A stretch of 8,042 nucleotides of DNA from contig JAHZJZ010000298.1 in assembly GCA_022600655.1 (NCBI GenBank), positions 1-8,042 of the forward strand, in the 5' to 3' direction. A program made the translations under genes and the position numbers. Below, piece by piece: positions 1 through 7,042 of this stretch. Each line of letters begins with the position of its first letter. The first letter of the stretch is position 1. The notes under the pieces were generated by a model that worked only from the letters and a program-made list of their open reading frames with translations, searched no databases and was not told the origin of the DNA. Source of the stretch: Campylobacterota bacterium (lineage in GTDB: Bacteria > Campylobacterota > Campylobacteria > Campylobacterales > Sulfurovaceae).

Positions 1-172
1 GACTTGGTATCTTTTTAAGTTTTATCTTCTCTGTAATATTTTGGTGAATGGTATCACTACTTACTCTGTCTAAAAGAATACTCTTGTAACTGTTGACATC
101 CATCACTTTTTTAAGTTCATCAATATTTTCAGCCACTTCACTATGTAAGTACCTACCCAAAATTAATTTCAT
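1..172 (-). CDS. Unknown protein, N-terminal part, runs off the left edge
   Basis: An open frame of 57 codons starts at an ATG (172-170) and is still open at base 1. The start overlaps the last 20 bases of the IS630-type transposase frame. The N-terminus reads MKLILGRYLHSEVAENIDEL and continues as a mixed charged/hydrophobic sequence with no membrane segment. I do not recognise a family. An open frame of this length is uncommon but possible by chance in AT-rich DNA. The start may be artificial: the real gene could begin inside the former IS end, or this may be the 3' remainder of a gene interrupted by the IS630 element. Support is the open frame and its protein-like composition only. Confidence 0.35.
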   Translation of the reverse strand, partial: MKLILGRYLHSEVAENIDELKKVMDVNSYKSILLDRVSSDTIHQNITEKIKLKKIPS

Positions 173-710
173 ATAATTGATTTTGACCATAATTCTGTAA
201 AACTTTGTAGATATAATTTTCTAAAGTTTCAGTAGAAGCATAATCAGAGATACTAATCCAGTGATACTTCATAAATCTCCAAAGGATTTCAATTCTATTA
301 AGTTCAGGTGAATAAGGAGGCAAAAAGTAAAGTGTTAGACCCTGTTTTTCCCATATAGGAATTTGAGCTTGAAATGCTTTACTGGTATGTGTTGGAGCAT
401 TATCTAAAATAACTGTAGCCTTTTCACCTTTAGCCAAGTTAATAACAAAATCATTAAAAATCTCAATGAGTAGTGTTGAGTCAATGGTTGTTTTTGTTAT
501 ATAAGCTTTAAGTTGATTATCCAAACCTAAAAACCCTAATACTTTTAAGGCATTTGAACGCTTACTTTCAATCTCAATGGTCTTCTTTTTAGCTGACCAT
601 CCATAAGGTATATTAGGTGTTAAGGAGAAGGAACTTTCATCGAAAAAGTAAAGCGTTTGATTACTATGGGCATTAGTTTTCTCTTTTAGAACCTCTATCT
701 CTTCTTTTAC
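153..710 (-). pseudogene. IS630-family transposase, 5'-truncated (catalytic domain only)
   Basis: The open frame covers 185 codons without an ATG at its 5' end; a TTG at 524 is the only convenient internal start and lies after the first catalytic aspartate. The DDE domain of IS630/Tc1-type transposases is complete: first Asp in YFFDESSF (residue 24), second in VILDNAPTH (103), Glu in LPPYSPELNRIEILW (141), with 37 residues between the last two. The C-terminus, ending YEINFG, looks natural for the family. The N-terminal helix-turn-helix region of roughly 120-150 residues that binds the element ends is absent: upstream of 710 the frame hits a stop and the DNA becomes a Y1 transposase fragment on the same strand. 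The protein could not act alone, so I call it a remnant. Family assignment is confident from the motifs. Confidence 0.85.
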
Positions 711-946
711 TTACTATCTCCCTTGCCACACAAGTGACCTGTTCGTTTATATTTTTTATTAAAGGAGATAGCATAGTTTGAGTTTATCTGTCTCACAAAC
801 AAGGAGAGGTTTTCATTGCTTGTCTCTATTAGCAGATGGTAGTGATTATCCATCAAACAGTAGTCATGTACATTTACTTTATCTAATCGGTTTACAGATT
901 TACTGCATTTCAAAGAAGATTTAATTAATGCTGTTAATACTGTCTC
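707..946 (-). pseudogene. Y1 (HUH) REP-associated tyrosine transposase fragment
   Basis: The frame is open for 79 codons with no ATG near its 5' end; a TTG at 913 is available. It contains the conserved core of the IS200-like / REP-associated tyrosine transposase family: HDYCLMDNHYHLLIET carries the HUH metal-binding pair (His-Tyr-His), followed by SLFVRQINSNYAISFNKKY and KRTGHL. The family normally continues GHLWQGR; here the frame reads GHLCGKG, and removing two bases from the TGTG at about 728-731 restores HLWQGR, so a 2-base insertion has shifted the frame just before the gene breaks off at about 718. The first beta strand (about 40 residues) and the C-terminal part with the nucleophilic tyrosine are missing, so it is inactive. 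These enzymes cut and join single-stranded DNA at hairpins. Confidence 0.8.
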
Positions 947-1030
947 TCATGGGAATATAATACATATACCTAATTAATCAAAAAAGTTGACTTAATGAAT
1001 TTAAGAAAAAATTGAGTCAAACCAACTAAA

Positions 1031-1059
1031 CTATTTCCAAACAAACCCTTTGGAAATAG
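1031..1059 (+). promoter_or_regulatory. Perfect hairpin covering the ribosome-binding region of the IS transposase (copy A)
   Basis: CTATTTCCAAA (1031-1041) and TTTGGAAATAG (1049-1059) are perfect 11-bp inverted repeats around a 7-base loop. The right arm contains the only Shine-Dalgarno-like bases (GGAA, 1052-1055), and the start ATG follows directly at 1060. In a transcript entering from outside the element the hairpin would hide the ribosome site. This is a known way for other transposases to stay silent when read through. No T-tract follows, so it is not a terminator. It could also be a transposase-binding palindrome. Confidence 0.55.
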
Positions 1060-1956
1060 ATGCAGACTCTTTTTATATTCATAATACTTATTCTAAAAAA
1101 CATCTTAAACTTTTTCATATCAAATCAAAAGAACTACTACAAACAAAAAGTTAAATCTAACGAAGAATGTAACCATACTTTCATCCCTTACACACCACGT
1201 AATAAAAAACCTAACTGGATAAAAAATGGAATCATCTATCTTAAGGTTCATCTGCCCAAATATGGTTGTCAAAAAATAGCTATAAGCTTCAATAAAAAGT
1301 TTGCTCATACAAACATAACCGTTTCTAAATCTTATGTTTACAATATCATCAAAGCAAACAACTATGAAATAATTGAGCAGAGAAAAGAGCTTAAAAATAG
1401 AGTACCTAAACCAATGGCAAACAATCTTATTTGGTCTATGGATTTAACAACCATCAAAGAGCAACAAATTTTAGGTGTGATTGACAATGGTTCAAGGGTT
1501 TTACTCACACTTAAATATCTTCAAAACAAAAATACCATCACTATTATCAGAGCTTTACTTTATACTGTTGAAAAATATGGAAAGCCTAAAATTATTCGTT
1601 CGGACAATGAGCTTGTTTTCACTTCTAAATTGATGAAAATAGTTCTCTATATTTTAGGCATTAGACAGCAGACGACACAGATAGCCAGTCCTTGGCAAAA
1701 TGGACGGATAGAAAGACTCTTTTTAACCATGAAACAATCTTTTACAAATTTGGTTTTTCCAACAGAAAAAGCTTTAAAAGTAGGATTAACAGAGTTTAGA
1801 TTTTATTACAATCACATTCGTCCTCATCAGCACTTAAATTTTAAAACTCCATCTGAGGCTTGGAGTAGCAGACCTATGGCTACGTCGAAAAGGCATGAAC
1901 CACTTTACTTTAGTGGACTGTGTGGAAATATAGCTGGGTTTTATTATCAGGAGTGA
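1060..1956 (+). CDS. DD35E integrase-core (rve) transposase, IS3/IS481-like
   Basis: This 298-residue protein has the retroviral-integrase-type catalytic core of IS3/IS481-like transposases. The triad is Asp128 in IWSMDLT, Asp182 in IIRSDNELVFTS and Glu218 in WQNGRIER, with exactly 35 residues between the last two. The C-terminal signature YYNHIRPHQHLNFKTPSEAW is also present. Residues about 50-115 resemble the helix-turn-helix/linker part (LPKYGCQKIAISFNKK, then VSKSYVYNII). The N-terminus is strongly hydrophobic (residues 2-20), followed by a basic asparagine/lysine-rich stretch. The ATG at 1060 is preferred because the second copy has the same start and reading frame. The frame is intact, so the enzyme could be active. 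It would move its own IS copies and possibly the DNA between them. The exact IS family is uncertain because the ends are not resolved. Confidence 0.85.
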   Translation: MQTLFIFIILILKNILNFFISNQKNYYKQKVKSNEECNHTFIPYTPRNKKPNWIKNGIIYLKVHLPKYGCQKIAISFNKKFAHTNITVSKSYVYNIIKANNYEIIEQRKELKNRVPKPMANNLIWSMDLTTIKEQQILGVIDNGSRVLLTLKYLQNKNTITIIRALLYTVEKYGKPKIIRSDNELVFTSKLMKIVLYILGIRQQTTQIASPWQNGRIERLFLTMKQSFTNLVFPTEKALKVGLTEFRFYYNHIRPHQHLNFKTPSEAWSSRPMATSKRHEPLYFSGLCGNIAGFYYQE

Positions 1957-2103
1957 AGCTATAGAAAACCTAAAATATATAAGTTCTAAACTGTCCTCGG
2001 AACTTACAGGAGAGCTATGGTTTGTAAGATAAAAATTTGTTACTTTTTTTCATTTTTAAAGAAAACTTAGAAGATAAAGGTCTGAAATATCTTCTGAAAT
2101 TAG

Positions 2104-2142
2104 AAAAATGACTGAGATTTCTTTGAAAATTTAGTCATTTTT
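2104..2142. terminator. Stem-loop, terminator-like in both directions
   Basis: AAAAATGACT (2104-2113) and AGTCATTTTT (2133-2142) form perfect 10-bp arms around a 19-base loop, and ATTT/AAAT inside the loop can lengthen the stem. The arms give an A-run on one side and a T-run on the other, so the structure could end transcription from either strand, including the minus-strand exoprotein/membrane-protein pair. The stem is AT-rich and therefore weak. It may instead be a subterminal repeat of a lost IS, since the TGAC motif recurs in the adjacent GC-rich block. Confidence 0.35.
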
Positions 2143-2144
2143 TA

Positions 2145-2178
2145 GGGGTCATTTCCGTCTGGACGCGTGGACAGGACA
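2145..2178. mobile_element. Possible solitary IS end (IS21-like)
   Basis: Read on the minus strand, this 34-base block begins TGTCCTGTCC and ends AATGACCCC, a layout like the terminal repeats I associate with IS21-type elements. It is GC-rich within AT-rich surroundings, and it ends one base before the stop codon of the 116-residue membrane protein gene. No partner end or transposase of that type is in the window. The family link is from memory and weak. Confidence 0.25.
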
Positions 2179-2179
2179 T

Positions 2180-2530
2180 TTACATCTGCCTACTATTGTC
2201 TAAAGCTTCAAGTATAAATAAAAAAACTGCCATTACAACAAATATCCCAAAAGTTATAGGGTGTATAATGGTTACTGACAAACTCATCATTCCGAAATAA
2301 AGAGAAACTATACCTGATTTTCGTTTTAAATTTCTACCACCTCTCGTAAAACTAAGAAACAGTGTTCCATATTTTGGCAAAAAGGGATATTTAAAGACAT
2401 CCATTAAAAACTTTAACCCTACAATTGTTAAAAATAAAGGTACAAGCCCACCCATTATTCCATGATGACTAAACCCCTTATAAAGGGTCGAGTATTCTTT
2501 AACTAAATTTAAAAAAGTATCCCATATCAT
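2180..2530 (-). CDS. Small three-helix membrane protein, candidate immunity protein
   Basis: This is a 116-residue protein with predicted membrane segments at about residues 24-45, 73-89 and 92-109. A basic loop at 62-72 (TRGGRNLKRK) is likely cytoplasmic by the positive-inside rule. The ATG at 2530 shares ATGA with the TGA stop of the upstream hemagglutinin-like gene, and a good Shine-Dalgarno (GAGGAG, 2539-2544) lies 8 bases before it, which points to translational coupling. In contact-dependent inhibition and other polymorphic toxin loci, the gene directly after the exoprotein encodes the immunity protein, and membrane immunity proteins usually go with membrane-active toxins. That role is inference here; I recognise no domain. 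The stop codon lies beside a possible IS end, so the native C-terminus may have been longer. Confidence 0.7.
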   Translation of the reverse strand: MIWDTFLNLVKEYSTLYKGFSHHGIMGGLVPLFLTIVGLKFLMDVFKYPFLPKYGTLFLSFTRGGRNLKRKSGIVSLYFGMMSLSVTIIHPITFGIFVVMAVFLFILEALDNSRQM

Positions 2531-5500
2531 TTCTCTTTCTCCTCATCTTCTCTTTCTTCATACTTTCCTGTTTCAGGATTAAAATAAACTTCTGAGTTAG
2601 TAGATTGAGAATACTCTTCTGTTATATCTTGCGATGGATTTACTATTTTAGGTTCATCAACCTTTATAGTTTCTCCAGTTACAGATTTTATGATAAAAGT
2701 AGAGGTATCATCATAAAAATCTGAAACCCATGGTCTATTTGCTTCAAGAGTTAATCCTGTACCTGTTGTTCCATCAGTTACGACAGATACTGTACCATCA
2801 TTCCTAGGATTAAGTTCTTTGGAAAACTTTGCTCCTATTCCAGCAAAAATATAATTAATAACCGTAGCCTTAACAATATTATCGGTATTCACTCCCTCTT
2901 CATCATCCCGAATCTCTTTACTATACTCTATCACACCATTTCCTCCACCAGTAACCATTCCTGCTTGATTTGGTGTATTGGTAGTACTTGCTACTCTTCC
3001 AACAACTCTATTTAGATAAGAACGAAGTACATCAAACTCTTTCTCAGATAGTAGCTCTCCATTTACAATTAGTTCATTTATCTCCTCTAATGGTCTACCA
3101 AAATCTTTTTCTAAGTTTTTCAACTCCTCTTGTGTCACTACTTTCCCTTCTTTAATCAACTGATTTACATTTTCAACTCTATCCTTCTCCCAACTTTGAA
3201 CAGTGGTATCTGTTGCTACTGCTACTACTCCACCTGTAGCTTTTATCGCTTCTGCTCCTGCTCTTCTATGAACTATCTCTGTTGCATTCTCTATATCTAT
3301 TCCAAATTTTCGAGCAATAGCCCTTGCAAGTGCTTTCCCTCCATAGTTTGCAGCTAAGTCTACAAATTCAGGAAGAACAACAGTTACATCTCTAAGAAGA
3401 TTCAACGATAGACCCATTGCTAACAAGCCATTAAAATTTTTATCTTCTAAAATGGCATACTCTTTTGCTATTACTTCTCCCAGTTGAACCATATCTAAAT
3501 TATTAGGATTAATCTCTTCTTGTCTTTTTTTAGCTTCTTCTAATACTTGTAGGTCATCAGAATTACCACTAGCTAATATCTCTTCTTCTTTTGCAAGTAC
3601 CTTTCGAATAAAGTCTGCCTCATCTAAAACTTCAGAAGCACTATAGTCCATATCTTTATTATGCTCTCTTGATACTTGAGCAAAGTTTTGATTATTCTCT
3701 TGCATGAGTAAAGATGTATCATTCTCTTTATGCATATTAGAGCTAGTCTGACTCACAGTATAGTCATTCCAATTACTAGAGGAGAACTCCAACCCATCAG
3801 CAGAATACCCACCCATCGTATCAGCATACTCTTCATTAAGTCGATGTCCTGTCTCTATATCCACACCTTCAGCCCTATCTCTAGTAGTCCCTTGATTAAT
3901 TCTGGCATGGGTCACTTCATGTCCCATGGTCTCTGCATAATCAGTTGCATTTCTTTGTGCTTCATCATTAATATAGATATTGTTGTTATCTTCTTGGTTA
4001 TGTGTAGCTCCTTTAATATATTCATTTGTTGCTACCACACGTGCCTCTTCTATACTAATACCATAAACATCAGCATATATTTTAGCATATTCATTTAAAG
4101 CCTCTTGTTTCTGTTCAGGTGTAGACTCTTTCCCATCCAATATCTCAATATATTTTCCATCACCAAGCAGAGCCAACTGTTTCTGAACATCCAAATCTTT
4201 TTGAGTCTCATCTATATGTGTAAATGTATCTTCTAACTCAAATGCCTCTTTGGTTGCCACATCCCAAATTGATTCACCAAGTCTACTACTTCTTTCCATA
4301 TCCTCTTTTATAGCTTTTCTACCATCTTCCGTTAAAAGTCTATTATCAACCGTAAGGTCAATATTCCCTCTGGTTCTATCAATACTATAAATATCTTTAC
4401 TGGTTTGAGTCGTATCTCTATTAAGCGTAGCGTCTACTTCTTCTTTCCCTCCAATACTTATCTCTCCCTCTCCTAGGGTTGCTAATGTTTTTGACTTGGA
4501 GCTATCAATATTATTACTATAACTTGTTTGACTAGAGTTTATACGTGTTCCACTCTCATCTTTATTGGTTGTTGGGTCACTTGGATTGGGTGACTGTTCG
4601 GTAAAACTTACATTGCTATTAAGCGATGCTGAACGTTGGGTATTGAGGGTTGTGTTGGTTAAATCTGAATGGGTTAGGCTTCCTGTATTCAATGTAAAAT
4701 TACTATTTCCTTGGAAGCTACCATCTTCATCATACTCTCCACTGGCTAAGGTTGCTCCTTTTAAGTCAGTATTTCCTTTAACATTAACATTTAATGTTCC
4801 TCCTGTTACACTGGTAAGCACTGTCTCTTTACTTTGACCTTTTCCACTACTACTGTTTACTCCTCCATTAGCTCCTGTTACTTCTGTACTACCACTCACT
4901 CCTGCACTCATTCCTAGTGAAAGATTTTTACTTCTACTTCTATCTTGAACCGAAGCGATATTTAAATCTCCTCCTACATTGAGTGTTGTTAACTCACTTC
5001 CATGAATATTAGCTCCTTTAATATTCGTATCTTCTGTTGAGGTTAAATTAATATTACTAGCATGCAGTTGGCTATTGGTATGAGTAGTTTGTCTCATTTG
5101 GCTCTGGCTTTTATCTCCACTAATACTTGCACTTACGCCTCCTGATGTAGAGAGTGAGGCATGGGCATTAACATGTTCACTTTTTGTATCGGTTGTGGAT
5201 TTATCTTCACTGGCTAAGATATTTAGCTCTCCTGTTTTTATATCTATACTATCTCCAGCGTTAAGTGTTGAACCTTTTATGCTAGCTGTTGTACCACTAC
5301 TATCACTTTTTACTCTTCCCAACTCATCATATAGCGTATTACCATCTTCATCTCTCTGTACTCCTGTAGTAATATTCAGATTATTTGAAGCAGTAATACT
5401 ACTTCCTCTACTATGGCTACTTTGGGTTTGGGTATGACTTTTACTTCCATCAATATCTAAGTCAAGTGATCCTGTGAATCCTGCTGTTCCTGCACTTGTT

Positions 5501-6426
5501 GCTGCTCCTGCTACGGCTTGGGTTGCCAATGTGGTTTTAGAAGTTAAGTTTGCTGAGGCTGCAGTGATGGTTGCTAAGTAGTATTGTTCATCTGATTTTA
5601 AATCATCAATTAACTCTTTTAACTCTTCTATATCCTCTTTATTAATCCCTGGTTTACCTTCACTCAACGCTTGTTGTAGTGTGGCTAGGTTTACCTTTTG
5701 TTTTTTTAGCTCTTTTTGATAGGTTCTATAATCACGCTCTGATTGTTTAAGTTGCTCTTTAGCTTCTTCTACCGATTTAATCGCATTGACTGCATTAACA
5801 CTACTATGGCTTACACTTACACTCACTTCAGCCCTAGCATGGGTCTCTTTAGTATCTGTAGAGGTGGTATCTACACTCTCTTTAATCATTACATCTTCAG
5901 AGGCTAAGAGTTTTACATCTCCACTACTACTTAAGTCTGAACCCTCTATCGTGATATCTTCGGCTGAGTCTAAGATGATGGCTTTTCCTGCATTAAGCAT
6001 TGAGCCATGATGGTTGGTACTAATTGTTTTGGTATCGACTTCATCATAAGTCGCTTCGGCTACTTTAACACTGGCTCCTCCTCCACTAAAGTCTATGGCT
6101 GAGAGTGGATTAGTAATACTTTTGACGGCATCTGTCAATCCTATCTTTAGCTCTTCATCTTTACTATAGGTACTACTTGTGGTCTCTAGTGCTTTAACTT
6201 CTATACTTCCGATATCTGTTTTTATGGCTAAGTAGTCATTAGCATTAATATTCGAACCCACCACTTGTGCTGAACCTGCATTGACAATAACCGAACCCTC
6301 TCCTACTCTATTATACTCAATAGCATTCACCAACCCTGTTTGCATCTGGTTTAGGGCAGCTTGCTCTTTCTCTTTTACTGCTGTTTGGGCTTGGGCTATT
6401 AGCAGGGTGAGAGCCTCTTGATTCAT
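2527..6426 (-). CDS. Filamentous hemagglutinin / CdiA-like exoprotein, N-terminus missing
   Basis: This 1299-codon frame encodes the middle and C-terminal parts of a two-partner-secreted exoprotein. Residues about 40-660 are FHA/CdiA-type hemagglutinin repeats, with units such as SMLNAGKAIILDSAEDITIE (142-161), STLNAGDSIDIKTGELNILA (386-405) and LNVGGDLNIASVQDRSRSKN (482-501). A coiled-coil insertion lies at 217-285. Residues about 680-880 include HEVTH (836-840), an HEXXH zinc-peptidase motif, with NEEYAD (864-869) as a possible third ligand. A hydrophobic/helical stretch lies at 998-1070, and an unrecognised C-terminal region ends in an acidic tail. I see no VENN motif. The ATG at 6426 has no good ribosome site and is not at a domain boundary; the frame stays open upstream and continues in another frame as the 6474-6980 fragment. 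Signal peptide, TPS domain and TpsB partner are absent, so secretion is unlikely. The membrane protein gene follows with a 4-base overlap. Confidence 0.8.
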   Translation of the reverse strand: MNQEALTLLIAQAQTAVKEKEQAALNQMQTGLVNAIEYNRVGEGSVIVNAGSAQVVGSNINANDYLAIKTDIGSIEVKALETTSSTYSKDEELKIGLTDAVKSITNPLSAIDFSGGGASVKVAEATYDEVDTKTISTNHHGSMLNAGKAIILDSAEDITIEGSDLSSSGDVKLLASEDVMIKESVDTTSTDTKETHARAEVSVSVSHSSVNAVNAIKSVEEAKEQLKQSERDYRTYQKELKKQKVNLATLQQALSEGKPGINKEDIEELKELIDDLKSDEQYYLATITAASANLTSKTTLATQAVAGAATSAGTAGFTGSLDLDIDGSKSHTQTQSSHSRGSSITASNNLNITTGVQRDEDGNTLYDELGRVKSDSSGTTASIKGSTLNAGDSIDIKTGELNILASEDKSTTDTKSEHVNAHASLSTSGGVSASISGDKSQSQMRQTTHTNSQLHASNINLTSTEDTNIKGANIHGSELTTLNVGGDLNIASVQDRSRSKNLSLGMSAGVSGSTEVTGANGGVNSSSGKGQSKETVLTSVTGGTLNVNVKGNTDLKGATLASGEYDEDGSFQGNSNFTLNTGSLTHSDLTNTTLNTQRSASLNSNVSFTEQSPNPSDPTTNKDESGTRINSSQTSYSNNIDSSKSKTLATLGEGEISIGGKEEVDATLNRDTTQTSKDIYSIDRTRGNIDLTVDNRLLTEDGRKAIKEDMERSSRLGESIWDVATKEAFELEDTFTHIDETQKDLDVQKQLALLGDGKYIEILDGKESTPEQKQEALNEYAKIYADVYGISIEEARVVATNEYIKGATHNQEDNNNIYINDEAQRNATDYAETMGHEVTHARINQGTTRDRAEGVDIETGHRLNEEYADTMGGYSADGLEFSSSNWNDYTVSQTSSNMHKENDTSLLMQENNQNFAQVSREHNKDMDYSASEVLDEADFIRKVLAKEEEILASGNSDDLQVLEEAKKRQEEINPNNLDMVQLGEVIAKEYAILEDKNFNGLLAMGLSLNLLRDVTVVLPEFVDLAANYGGKALARAIARKFGIDIENATEIVHRRAGAEAIKATGGVVAVATDTTVQSWEKDRVENVNQLIKEGKVVTQEELKNLEKDFGRPLEEINELIVNGELLSEKEFDVLRSYLNRVVGRVASTTNTPNQAGMVTGGGNGVIEYSKEIRDDEEGVNTDNIVKATVINYIFAGIGAKFSKELNPRNDGTVSVVTDGTTGTGLTLEANRPWVSDFYDDTSTFIIKSVTGETIKVDEPKIVNPSQDITEEYSQSTNSEVYFNPETGKYEEREDEEKEK
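2539..2544 (-). promoter_or_regulatory. Ribosome binding site within the upstream gene's 3' end
   Basis: GAGGAG on the minus strand lies 8 bases before the ATG of the 116-residue membrane protein. It is inside codons for the acidic tail of the hemagglutinin-like protein, so both genes must be on one transcript. This settles the start of the small gene. Confidence 0.7.
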
Positions 6427-6473
6427 CTCTAAATCATCTTTATTTTTATCAAAAAATTCTGCTTTAAGATTGG

Positions 6474-6980
6474 CTAATACACTCTTTGAGATATCTCCCC
6501 TTTGTTCTGCTCTCCTTTTATACTTCCTGAGAGATTGACGATATCTTTGGTTGCTGTTAAATCGATTAATCCTTCTGAGCTAATAGCTCCCAATCGGTTC
6601 TCTATCTCATCTGCTTTAATTCTCATCGACTCACTAGCCAAGATGGTTCCTGAGTTTCCTACTTTCCCTTCTACTTCTAAATCTATATCATCAGCTGAGA
6701 TAACGGCTCCACTAACACTTTGGGCTTGGGTTCGTTCTGTAAGATAGACTCTAGGAACTAAGACCTTCTCTCCACGCATTAACTCTTGATGCTTTTCAAA
6801 GCTCTCTGGGTTTGCCTCTTTGGCTCTCTCTATTATCGAAAGGGCTAGAGGACTTAGCCCTGTAAATGATGTTTGTATGGCAGAACTTGGTAGACTTGGA
6901 TTGGCTGCATTTAACGCGATGGTTGTTCCTGCTACTACTGTACCTATTGCTTTTTTTGTGCCAACTAGAAGCGGATTGTT
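6474..6980 (-). pseudogene. 5' fragment of the same hemagglutinin/CdiA-like gene
   Basis: This frame continues the exoprotein upstream in a different phase. It is open from an in-frame stop at 7020-7022, well past the ATG at 6779, and recognisable sequence starts around NNPLLVGTKKAIGTVVAGTT. It then runs through EKHQELMRGEKVLVPRVYLT and the repeat units SGAVISADDIDLEVEGKVGN, GTILASESMRIKADEIENRL and DLTATKDIVNLSGSIKGE. The LVPRVYL-then-repeats arrangement is typical of the central region of CdiA-type proteins, not of their start. The frame ends at a TAG (6474-6476), after the neighbouring frame (ending at 2527) has become the coding one. Upstream of about 6980 the DNA belongs to the divergent nuclease gene, so the signal peptide and TPS domain were lost by a rearrangement. 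An apparent start at 6779 is not a real N-terminus. Confidence 0.75.
6497..6500 (-). other. Probable frameshift site (G4 tract) in the exoprotein gene
   Basis: On the minus strand the 5' frame reads AAA GGG GAG ATA here and the 3' frame reads AGG GGA GAT ATC. One extra G would join them as Asn-Lys-Gly-Gly-Asp-Ile-Ser and give one frame from about 6980 to 2527 (about 1480 codons). The tract position is the best single site, but any +1 change between about 6476 and 6560 would also work. It may be a true mutation, slippage or a sequencing error. Confidence 0.5.
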
Positions 6981-7042
6981 TTTTATGTTTTTAGTACATG
7001 GATATTTTGTTTTAATAAATCATAATTTTAAACATAAAAAGA

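Larger units (their letters stand above)
1026..1956 (+). mobile_element. IS element copy A (single-ORF, DDE integrase type)
   Basis: The left limit is set at 1026 because from there to 1164 the DNA matches 7904-8042 without gaps (7 differences in 139 bases), while the sequence upstream of both copies is unrelated. The right limit is unknown and lies beyond the transposase stop at 1956. I found no convincing terminal inverted repeat matching the left end, although a 7-bp hairpin (TAAGTTC at 1980-1986, GAACTTA at 2000-2006) lies just downstream. The element has one transposase ORF and no separate orfA, unlike classical IS3 elements with a programmed frameshift. Confidence 0.7.
1957..2179. other. 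Non-coding spacer between IS copy A and the exoprotein locus
   Basis: No convincing gene lies here; the longest readable stretches are under 30 codons. It contains a 7-bp hairpin at 1980-2006, a longer AT-rich stem-loop at 2104-2142 and a short GC-rich block at 2145-2178 that resembles an IS end. It is probably made of IS right-end sequence plus a remnant of another element, but the internal boundaries cannot be drawn. Confidence 0.5.

Noticed and set aside
1120..1308. Minus-strand open frame of 62 codons within the IS transposase
   Set aside because: It is antisense to the intact DDE transposase; its hydrophobic stretch only mirrors Asn/Lys-rich codons.
2031..2112. Short plus-strand peptide ending LEDKGLKYLLKLEK
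   Set aside because: It has only about 27 codons after an in-frame stop, no start codon with a ribosome site, and no recognisable family.
2155..2178. GC-rich block considered as a dif/Xer or phage attachment site
   Set aside because: It has no two-arm Xer-like structure, only a TGGAC-GCG-TGGAC direct repeat. An IS end fits better.
3130..6010. Several plus-strand open frames of 74-122 codons inside the exoprotein gene
   Set aside because: They are antisense to a long, clearly coding minus frame, have low-complexity Ser/Leu/Val/Ile-rich translations typical of mirror frames of repeat proteins, and lack ribosome sites.
4440..6420. Hemagglutinin repeats considered as a CRISPR or DNA tandem repeat array
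   Set aside because: The periodicity is at protein level and degenerate; there are no exact repeated DNA units with regular spacers.
6502..6747. Plus-strand open frame of 81 codons
   Set aside because: It is antisense to the hemagglutinin fragment at 6474-6980, with no supporting signals.
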